Positions 5,572 through 11,444 of a stretch of DNA of 11,444 nt are shown here, one piece after another (position 1 is the stretch's first letter; every line of letters starts with the position of its first letter). The notes beneath the pieces are model-generated. The model searched no databases. It saw nothing but the letters and a program-made list of their open reading frames with translations, and was not told where the DNA came from. Source of the DNA: Legionellales bacterium UBA5158. GTDB taxonomy: Bacteria > Pseudomonadota > Gammaproteobacteria > DSM-16500. The DNA lies in assembly GCA_002413665.1 (NCBI GenBank), contig DHXK01000246.1:4175-15618 (forward strand). The letters run 5' to 3'. The position numbers and the translations under genes are program-made.

Positions 5572-6873
5572 TTAAACAATATTCCAATTCAACTGAGCAC
5601 CGAATACATTTGTCTGAGTATTAGTGTGTCCAGACAACCTTGTTAAGTCTCCGGGCTGTATTACTAAATCGACAGATTGTTGTTTGAAAAAAGAATGCCC
5701 GTAACCAATATCATAACTTAATTGTTTGTTTTGCTCATAGTGAGCGCCTATAGCAAGTACTGTTGCGCTACCGATAGGATCTGCCACTCCACGATTTTGG
5801 TTATTTGAGGGCGTACTCATGACTTGAAGACCGGTTCGCAACATCCATTTTGGTGTCGCTTTGTAGGTTAACCCTAACGAATAATCAAAAGTATTATGAT
5901 AGTTGAATGGGATGCTGACAAACGTAGTGGCAGCACCAGGGCCAGGAATGAAAGGAGGAATAGGAGCCATCACTCTTTTCATATTTATTTTATCAAAAGT
6001 ACGCCAATTAGTATAATAAACGGTTCCCATGACAGTTAACTGTTTAGTGATATCATGTTGCGCGCTAACTTGTGTTCTAGCAGGTAATGCAGCATTGGTT
6101 TTTTGATTTGTTGTTCTAAATACGAGGCCGTTGGGTTTATACAATTCACTATCGCCCGTAGTATGAATCCCTATCATTGAATTAAAACTCACGCCTATAC
6201 GAGTCGTGGCTAGCGGTTCATAGAGGATACCACCATGCCAACCATAACCCCATCCAGAAAGGTGGTTTTGGCCTTCTGAATCACCCGGAAATGATAGAGG
6301 CGGGCCAAACATATTATTTAAGGTAAACGCTATACGAGCAGCATCTATACCTAGTCCGACTGAGACTTTATCGGAAAGTTTAACACCTACGCTAGGTCCT
6401 AAATCAACTACCACGACGCTTGAACGTGTAGAAACGTAGCGAACAATAGAATCTTTATCGTAATTTGAACCCAAAGCAAACGGTGCTGTTACACCAAAGC
6501 CTACTGTTATCTTGTTATTGATGGGCCTCGCATAATAAAAAGAAGGTAAAAACGCGCTGATTTTACTACCAGAAGAGCCTGAGAGTCCTACTTGTGGAAA
6601 AAATGGAAATGCAGGTGTTAATGAGGAACCTTCAAATCGAGTATTACCTTTAATCCCAAGAGCAGCAACAACAAGTTGCTGATGTGTCAGCTTAGTCAGA
6701 CCTGCAGGATTGGAATAGGTAGTACTCGCATCGCTTGCTGATGTAGCCCAATCAGAATAAGCTGTGCCTAATCCAGCAACATTGATAAACGGAAGACTAA
6801 AGTCAGAAGCAAAAACCGAAGTTGATAAGCCAAGAAAAGCCATAGCCATGCTTAAACGCGATATTTTCATCAT
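5572..6873 (-). CDS. OMPP1/FadL/TodX family outer-membrane transport protein
   Basis: This is an outer-membrane beta-barrel of the family that passes long-chain fatty acids or other hydrophobic compounds across the outer membrane. The 433-residue precursor starts with a signal peptide: Lys3/Arg6, a hydrophobic core at about 8-20, and probable cleavage after Ala22 (SVFA/SDF). The mature N-terminus has the family's hatch signature: glycine-rich VAGLGTAYS (32-40), then a serine/alanine run and NPAGL at 55-59. The remainder alternates polar and hydrophobic residues with many aromatic positions, as in barrel strands. The start is set by AAGGA (minus strand, 6884-6880) six bases before ATG; the second Met is a possible alternative. 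The last residues are LNWNIV, so the usual C-terminal aromatic residue is missing. Substrate is unknown; the sequence alone does not prove fatty-acid specificity. Confidence 0.9.
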   Translation of the reverse strand: MMKISRLSMAMAFLGLSTSVFASDFSLPFINVAGLGTAYSDWATSASDASTTYSNPAGLTKLTHQQLVVAALGIKGNTRFEGSSLTPAFPFFPQVGLSGSSGSKISAFLPSFYYARPINNKITVGFGVTAPFALGSNYDKDSIVRYVSTRSSVVVVDLGPSVGVKLSDKVSVGLGIDAARIAFTLNNMFGPPLSFPGDSEGQNHLSGWGYGWHGGILYEPLATTRIGVSFNSMIGIHTTGDSELYKPNGLVFRTTNQKTNAALPARTQVSAQHDITKQLTVMGTVYYTNWRTFDKINMKRVMAPIPPFIPGPGAATTFVSIPFNYHNTFDYSLGLTYKATPKWMLRTGLQVMSTPSNNQNRGVADPIGSATVLAIGAHYEQNKQLSYDIGYGHSFFKQQSVDLVIQPGDLTRLSGHTNTQTNVFGAQLNWNIV

Positions 6874-6897
6874 TAAAAATCCTTTTTGTAATGATTC

Positions 6898-6988
6898 AAT
6901 TCTTAAATGTAAATAAAAGCGTAACTTAATTCTTAAAAAGATACAATTTTTTTACACTTGAAGCGTATTAAGATACAATTAAAGTATC
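6898..6988. repeat. Paired direct repeats and a small inverted repeat, possible operator
   Basis: AATTCTTAAA occurs at 6898-6907 and 6928-6937, exactly 30 bp apart. AAGATACAATT occurs at 6938-6948 and 6970-6980, 32 bp apart, each preceded by an AAGCGTA (6917-6923 and 6961-6967). GATAC (6972-6976) and GTATC (6984-6988) form an inverted pair overlapping the second copy and the promoter -10. About three helical turns between copies is typical of regulator sites, but A+T-rich DNA makes short repeats more likely by chance. Confidence 0.5.
6951..6979 (+). promoter_or_regulatory. Sigma-70 type promoter toward the GGDEF/EAL gene
   Basis: TTTACA (6951-6956) and TACAAT (6974-6979) are separated by 17 bases; each box matches consensus at five of six positions. 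The predicted start is near 6986, inside the GATAC/GTATC inverted repeat. It would transcribe the small ORF at 7006 and then the GGDEF/EAL gene with a leader of about 240 bases. Confidence 0.6.
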
Positions 6989-7005
6989 AATGAAAACGAT
7001 TACTT

Positions 7006-7131
7006 ATGGAAAAGGAAAGTAGTGATATGGGACGTATGCATTTATTTGCCTATCATGCTATTTACCAATATGTGGGATTATTTTGTAACAAATATGGGTA
7101 CATATTTAGTCCAAAGAGCGACGTTACTTAA
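7006..7131 (+). CDS. Possible small protein, 41 residues
   Basis: The frame from ATG 7006 runs 41 codons to TAA 7129-7131. An internal ATG at 7027 lies 10 bases after AAAGGA (7011-7016) and may be the real start, giving 34 residues. The peptide is unusually aromatic (HLFAYHAIYQYVGLF, then NKYGYIF), with six Tyr and four Phe. It lies about 20-40 bases after the predicted promoter start and ahead of the GGDEF/EAL gene, so it could be a leader or small membrane-associated peptide. I recognise no family; chance is possible. Confidence 0.3.
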   Translation: MEKESSDMGRMHLFAYHAIYQYVGLFCNKYGYIFSPKSDVT

Positions 7132-7223
7132 TTTAATAGCTTGACCATGTCGGTTACACTGGAAAATGTCATGTGCCTTATTTAGCTGGTTATTAAATCT
7201 TTTTATTCAATACAGGTGTTACC

Positions 7224-9311
7224 ATGAATAGCATTGATAAATTGACCCCGCCCCATGTGACTTCATATTTAAGTACCAATGAGGCAAATATAATTGAGGG
7301 AAAAATTGATTTTGAAATAGCAAAATTTCATTACAGCATGCTAAAACTAGGTGCGATCGCCAATGTGATTGGTGGCGCATTTTTTGTTTTGACGTTATAT
7401 GGCCGGGTAAATTCTTTACTTATTTTTAGTTGGTATAGCGTATTAGTACTAATTAATTTGCTAAACATATTATGGGAAGAGCGCTGTAAATCGCCAGTAA
7501 TGACATTGAAAAAACTTAGAATGTGGCGTGTTGGATTTCTCTATTTGTTTGCCTGTATAAGCCTTGTCTGGAGCAGTATAGGCATTATATTTATATCTGG
7601 AGATATGCATTCTCAATTATCTAGTTTTGTATTTTTACTAGCTGTCTTAGTGTGTTTTAGTCTTTCAACCGTTATTGATTTTACGGTCTCTGCTATTTCT
7701 ATCAGTTTTTTATTAGTGCCCCCAGTTGTCTATCGAGTCTATCTTGGGACTAATAATATTCTTAGTTTAGGTCACGATCCAGATCTTAACATCGGAATAA
7801 GTGCAAGTTTATTTGTTTGCGGAATATTTTTGTTAGTTGCATGTTATCTAGGCGCTAAAATAGTCAGGAAATTTTTTCGCCTAAGTTTTGAAAACTTGGC
7901 GTTAAATGAAAAATTAGAAAACATGAATAAATTTTTAGAACACAGAGTTCAAGAGCGCACCTTAGAATTAGAAAATTCATTGAAACTTGTTACCTATCAA
8001 TCGACACATGATTTGTTAACGGATTTACCCAATGAGCGTTTGTTGGTTGAATATATTCAGCCAGCCATTAAATTTGCTAAACAACATAACAGTATGTTTG
8101 CAGTTGTTTGTTTCTTTCCAAATGAAATGGAAAGAATTAATGATGGGTTAGGGCATCAAGCTGGAGATATGGCTATTCAAATAGTTGCTCAACGATTACA
8201 AGAAGCATTCCCTCATACCACTAAGCCAGGTGTCACACATTACACTATCACGCTCTCACGCAAAGATATTTTTGTGATTTTAATTGAACCCTTATTTAGT
8301 TTAAAAGAAGTCGACTTGAAAGTGGAGGAGCTTTTTAAAGTATTAAATGAGCCCTTAAAAATAGAAACACACAACATCAAATTAACTACCAGCATAGGTG
8401 TCAGTCTTTATCCTCGGGATGGTAATGATATCAAAACTTTATTGATGAATGCTGATGTTGCCATGTTGAAAGCAAAATCTAAAGGTGGTAACAGCCTAAC
8501 CATTTATAATCCTGAAAATCATACAAATATTTCCATGCAGTTACAAATGGATAGTAAATTACATGAAGCTTTAACTGAGAGTGAGTTTTTATTGCAATAC
8601 CAACCATTAGTTATGTTGTCGTCTGGAGAAATTGATGGTGTGGAAGCATTGGTTCGTTGGAAAAACCCATTATTAGGTTTTATTCCACCCAATAATTTTA
8701 TTCCATTAGCCGAAGCTAATGGGGTTATCATCCCTCTGGGAGAATGGGTCTTTAGAACGGCTTGTGAGCAAGCAAAAATTTGGCATAAACTAGGTTATTC
8801 TAAGTTAAAAATGTCTATCAATTTATCTGCAAAGCAACTACATAATAAACATATCATCAGAAACATTGCTGCTATTTTAACTGAAACAGATATTGATCCT
8901 TGTTTAGTGGAATTAGAACTCACGGAGTCTGAGGCTTTCCATCCTGAGGTGATACCCATACTTAAACTTTTTAAAGATATGGGTTTAGGTTTAGCTATTG
9001 ATGACTTTGGTACAGGTTATTCAGGCTTAATGGGTCTAAAATTATTAGCAATCGATAAATTAAAAATCGATAAAACATTTATTGATGATGTTGTAACAAA
9101 CGCAGAATGTAGCGCTATCGTTTCCAATATAATTGATTTAGCAAAAAAAATGAAAATTATAGTCTTAGCAGAAGGCGTAGAAACAAAAGAGCAATTACAT
9201 TTTTTACGAGATCATGGATGTGATATGATTCAGGGCTATTATTTTAGCCGGCCTATCTATCCAGACGATATAACGGTGTTACTGAAGAACAAAACAAAAA
9301 TTATTTTTTAA
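7224..9311 (+). CDS. Membrane GGDEF-EAL protein, probable c-di-GMP phosphodiesterase
   Basis: 695 residues. About six hydrophobic membrane segments (roughly 42-60, 64-84, 101-124, 133-150, 155-173, 190-212) form an N-terminal sensory region of no type I can name. A coiled-coil-like linker (222-255) leads to a GGDEF domain (about 260-430) and an EAL domain (about 440-690). The GGDEF domain is degenerate: the signature is RKDIF (346-350), the metal-binding Asp positions are Phe298 and Asn300, and no RxxD inhibitory site precedes it, though NDGLGH (306-311) is kept. The EAL domain keeps its catalytic set: E474-A-L, Asn533, Glu565, Asp593-Asp594, Lys614, Glu650 and Gln670. It should therefore hydrolyse c-di-GMP to pGpG at the inner membrane, with the GGDEF domain perhaps a GTP sensor. 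CAGGTG (7213-7218) precedes the ATG. Confidence 0.93.
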   Translation: MNSIDKLTPPHVTSYLSTNEANIIEGKIDFEIAKFHYSMLKLGAIANVIGGAFFVLTLYGRVNSLLIFSWYSVLVLINLLNILWEERCKSPVMTLKKLRMWRVGFLYLFACISLVWSSIGIIFISGDMHSQLSSFVFLLAVLVCFSLSTVIDFTVSAISISFLLVPPVVYRVYLGTNNILSLGHDPDLNIGISASLFVCGIFLLVACYLGAKIVRKFFRLSFENLALNEKLENMNKFLEHRVQERTLELENSLKLVTYQSTHDLLTDLPNERLLVEYIQPAIKFAKQHNSMFAVVCFFPNEMERINDGLGHQAGDMAIQIVAQRLQEAFPHTTKPGVTHYTITLSRKDIFVILIEPLFSLKEVDLKVEELFKVLNEPLKIETHNIKLTTSIGVSLYPRDGNDIKTLLMNADVAMLKAKSKGGNSLTIYNPENHTNISMQLQMDSKLHEALTESEFLLQYQPLVMLSSGEIDGVEALVRWKNPLLGFIPPNNFIPLAEANGVIIPLGEWVFRTACEQAKIWHKLGYSKLKMSINLSAKQLHNKHIIRNIAAILTETDIDPCLVELELTESEAFHPEVIPILKLFKDMGLGLAIDDFGTGYSGLMGLKLLAIDKLKIDKTFIDDVVTNAECSAIVSNIIDLAKKMKIIVLAEGVETKEQLHFLRDHGCDMIQGYYFSRPIYPDDITVLLKNKTKIIF

Positions 9312-9392
9312 TCTGTTATTTTTTTTACCCCGCCTTTTTTATATAAACCTCAATGATGTTTTCCCTCCCATACTAGAATGACTTAGCGCGCT

Positions 9393-9487
9393 GTTGGGTT
9401 TCGTAAAGAGCGTTCAACCCAACCTACAGGAATGTCCTTGTAAAAGTAAAATGTAGGTTGGGTTGAACGTTCTTTGTGAAACCCAAC
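9393..9487. repeat. Inverted pair of 36-bp palindromic repeats before comEC
   Basis: The left arm 9393-9428 and right arm 9452-9487 are inverted copies matching at 33 of 36 positions, separated by 23 bases. Each arm also contains GTTGGGTT and AACCCAAC as an internal inverted pair, so the unit can fold either as two small hairpins or as one long stem. A third, single copy is at 3403-3439. The pair sits 81 bases after the GGDEF/EAL stop and may end its transcript, though no U-run follows. It resembles repeats I recall as dispersed in gammaproteobacterial genomes. Confidence 0.88.
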
Positions 9488-9490
9488 ATT

Positions 9491-9513
9491 TTCGCTATCG
9501 CTCGCAACGACGG
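9491..9513. repeat. Fragment of a TTGCGAGCG-type dispersed repeat
   Basis: Read on the minus strand, this is CGTCGTTGCGAGCGATAGCG, close to the CGTCATTGCGAGCGAAGCG repeat core that I recall as widely dispersed in bacteria. It abuts the 9393-9487 pair with three bases between, so two repeat families are joined here. The rest of that longer repeat is not visible. Confidence 0.45.
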
Positions 9514-9562
9514 CCACATTCAAAATGAATTTATCTTATTAAACTATTTTCAGGAAAATATT

Positions 9563-11444
9563 ATGCGTGCTTGGTGCTTGGCATTTTTGCTAGGAGTTAT
9601 ATTTTTACAATTTTTTACATTTCTTCCAAATCATTTTATAAGTATTTTTATTTTTATATTTGCATTCTTTAGCAAAATTTTTTTAAATAAAAAAATTTGG
9701 CAATATTGTCGATTACCATTTGCCTGCGCTTTAGGCTTTGCTTGGGTATTATGGTGCGCAAACATATTTATGTCAGAAAAAATATCATCTCAAGAGGAAG
9801 GAAAACCACTGACTATAATAGGTTATATCGCTTCCATTCCGCAAATTGATAGAGAAAATACCTCTTTTTTGTTTAAGATAAAAAAAATAAATAATCTGTC
9901 ATCAAGTGGGCTATTAAGACTATCCTGGCGCGATTCAGAAAAGAAATTTTCTGCTGGAGATGAATGGGAGCTACACGTTAAGTTAAAAAAACCTCACGGA
10001 ACGCTCAACCCTGGAGGATTTGATTATGAAGCTTGGGCATTTCAAATGGGGATTAGTGCGAATGGATATGTGAATAATAAGTTTAATAATCATTTGTTGA
10101 GTAGTCATTGGTATCACTTTTCCATTAATAGATTACGTCAATTTATCGCAAAAAAAATTTCCGCAGAATTACCCGCAAGTCCTACATCGCAGTGGATAAC
10201 AGCTCTAGCCATAGGCGAACGCTATGGAATTAATTCAGATCAATGGACAGTTTTACGTAACACGGGCACCAATCATTTAATGGCGATTGCTGGACTTCAT
10301 ATTGGAATGATGGCGATTATAGCGCATTTTCTAGCGGCTAAGCTGTGGCGACAATTTCCACTGTTAACACATAATATTCCGGCTTTACAAATAGGTGCCT
10401 GCGCGGCATTAGTTGTGGGACTTGGATACAGTGCCTTAGCAGGATTTTCGTTGCCCGCACAACGTGCATCTCTCATGCTAACTTTTTTTATGTTGACGCT
10501 ATTATCTAGACGTCACGTTTCTGCATGGCAAGCTTGGTGTTGTGCATTGATGGGCGTGCTAATACTAAATCCGTTATGTGTGTTAACTGAAAGTGTTTGG
10601 TTATCGTTTGGTTCTGTCGCGCTCATTATTTACGGTATGAGCAACAGGTTATTGCCAACAGGATGGTGGTGGAAGTGGGGGAGGATACAATGGGTGATCG
10701 CAATAGGTTTAATCCCATTGACGATAGCATTATTTCAGCAGTGCTCCTTACTTTCTTTTGTCGCAAATAGCATAGCTATACCGTGCGTTGGATTTGTGTT
10801 GGTGCCATTGGTTTTGTTGGGTTGTTTATGTCTATTCCTCTCACCTCAATTGGGAGGATGGATCTTGATTTTAGCGGATAAAATATTAGGAGTATTATGG
10901 AAAATTTTGACTTGGTTTTCACAAATACCGCATGTAGTTTGGTATCAACATGTGCCACATTATTGGATGTTAATAGCAGCAATTATGGGAGTCATTATTT
11001 TTTTAATGCCGATAGGAACACCGGGTCGTTATCTAAGTTTATTATGGGTGTTGCCGCTTTTATTATTTAAATCAGCTACACCGATTTTAGGTGAGTTACA
11101 GTTAACATTATTAGATGTAGGACAAGGTCTTGCAGCTGTTGTGCAAACAAAAAATCATATTTTAGTATTTGATGCAGGTGCAAAAATTTCAGCAAACTAC
11201 GACATGGGTGAGAGTGTAGTGGTGCCATACTTGCATACGTTAGGAATAAAAAATATCGACATGTTAGTGGTGAGTCATGGAGATAATGATCATATAGGTG
11301 GAGCGAATGCGATAATAAAAGCATTTCATGTGAGAGAGATTAAAACTAGCGTACCTGAAAAATTTAAACTAGCAAATTATTGTGAGCGTGGTACATCTTG
11401 GCGCTGGGACGATGTAAATTTTACATTTTTATATCCCACTCTGG
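9563..11444 (+). CDS. comEC: ComEC/Rec2 DNA uptake channel (3' end outside the window)
   Basis: This is the inner-membrane channel that carries single-stranded DNA into the cytoplasm during natural transformation. The frame is open from ATG 9563 to the window end (627 codons); the family usually has about 750-800 residues, so the C-terminus is cut off. AGGAAA (9552-9557) precedes the ATG. N-terminal membrane segments lead to the periplasmic OB-fold domain (about 60-190) with its hallmark PHGTLNPGGFDYE (144-156). The polytopic competence domain follows, with HLMAIAGLHIG (238-248), LPAQRASLML and many hydrophobic stretches. The C-terminal metallo-beta-lactamase-like domain begins with LLDVGQG (Asp518), FDAG (536-539) and the metal motif SHGDNDH (571-577: His572, Asp574, Asp576, His577). 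All visible motifs are intact and no frameshift is seen. No other competence gene is in the window. Confidence 0.95.
   Translation, partial: MRAWCLAFLLGVIFLQFFTFLPNHFISIFIFIFAFFSKIFLNKKIWQYCRLPFACALGFAWVLWCANIFMSEKISSQEEGKPLTIIGYIASIPQIDRENTSFLFKIKKINNLSSSGLLRLSWRDSEKKFSAGDEWELHVKLKKPHGTLNPGGFDYEAWAFQMGISANGYVNNKFNNHLLSSHWYHFSINRLRQFIAKKISAELPASPTSQWITALAIGERYGINSDQWTVLRNTGTNHLMAIAGLHIGMMAIIAHFLAAKLWRQFPLLTHNIPALQIGACAALVVGLGYSALAGFSLPAQRASLMLTFFMLTLLSRRHVSAWQAWCCALMGVLILNPLCVLTESVWLSFGSVALIIYGMSNRLLPTGWWWKWGRIQWVIAIGLIPLTIALFQQCSLLSFVANSIAIPCVGFVLVPLVLLGCLCLFLSPQLGGWILILADKILGVLWKILTWFSQIPHVVWYQHVPHYWMLIAAIMGVIIFLMPIGTPGRYLSLLWVLPLLLFKSATPILGELQLTLLDVGQGLAAVVQTKNHILVFDAGAKISANYDMGESVVVPYLHTLGIKNIDMLVVSHGDNDHIGGANAIIKAFHVREIKTSVPEKFKLANYCERGTSWRWDDVNFTFLYPTL

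Larger units (their letters stand above)
6874..7223. other. 350-bp divergent intergenic regulatory region
   Basis: This separates the leftward FadL-family gene from the rightward GGDEF/EAL gene. It holds paired direct repeats (6898-6980), an inverted repeat (6972-6988), a good plus-strand promoter (6951-6979) and a possible small ORF (7006-7131). A TTGACC at 7141-7146 has no good -10 at the right distance. From 7132 to 7212 I see nothing else. No convincing minus-strand promoter for the FadL-family gene was found; the best candidate matches only 3 of 6 bases in each box. Confidence 0.6.

Noticed and set aside
7141..7169. Sigma-70 promoter based on TTGACC at 7141
   Set aside because: At 17-18 bases downstream the sequence is AAATGT/AATGTC, a poor -10; the site at 6951-6979 is much better.
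9393..9487. CRISPR array
   Set aside because: Only two copies in inverted orientation with a single 23-base spacer, and no cas genes; this is a dispersed palindrome.

Overview
The window looks like chromosomal DNA from an A+T-rich gammaproteobacterium. HtpG, the M17 aminopeptidase, FadL, the GGDEF/EAL protein and ComEC are all of gammaproteobacterial type, and the low-GC intergenic style and repeats would fit the Legionella/Coxiella side of the group. That placement is an impression from family resemblance, not a search result. No phage, transposase, CRISPR or tRNA/rRNA gene is visible.

Left part, plus strand (1-4906): a possible 3' tail of an upstream gene (1-57); a good heat-shock (sigma-32-type) promoter; htpG (143-2080); a nested inverted-repeat element (about 2083-2244); alanine dehydrogenase ald (2276-3394); a spacer made of two different repeat elements (3403-3534); and an M17 leucyl-aminopeptidase-family gene, which starts at 3548 and not further upstream. 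These are housekeeping functions: protein folding under stress, alanine/pyruvate interconversion and peptide breakdown.

Middle (4907-5571): just after the aminopeptidase lies a long imperfect hairpin (4914-4988). It contains a 20-codon reading frame with a textbook ribosome-binding site that is itself buried in the stem. About 280 bp without a recognisable gene follow, then an orphan 75-residue ORF (5273-5500) and a hairpin between convergent genes.

Right part: a FadL/OMPP1-family outer-membrane protein on the minus strand (5572-6873); a 350-bp divergent regulatory region with paired direct repeats, a good sigma-70 promoter and a possible 41-residue ORF; a membrane-anchored GGDEF-EAL protein (7224-9311) whose GGDEF half is degenerate and whose EAL half is intact, so probably a c-di-GMP phosphodiesterase; another repeat cluster (9393-9513); and comEC, the DNA-uptake channel gene, starting at 9563 and cut by the window end.

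The genes do not form one pathway. The less ordinary content is between them: three families of dispersed palindromic repeats sit at the gene junctions, and the 4914-5500 interval has structured RNA potential and orphan small ORFs. I see no convincing new multi-gene system.
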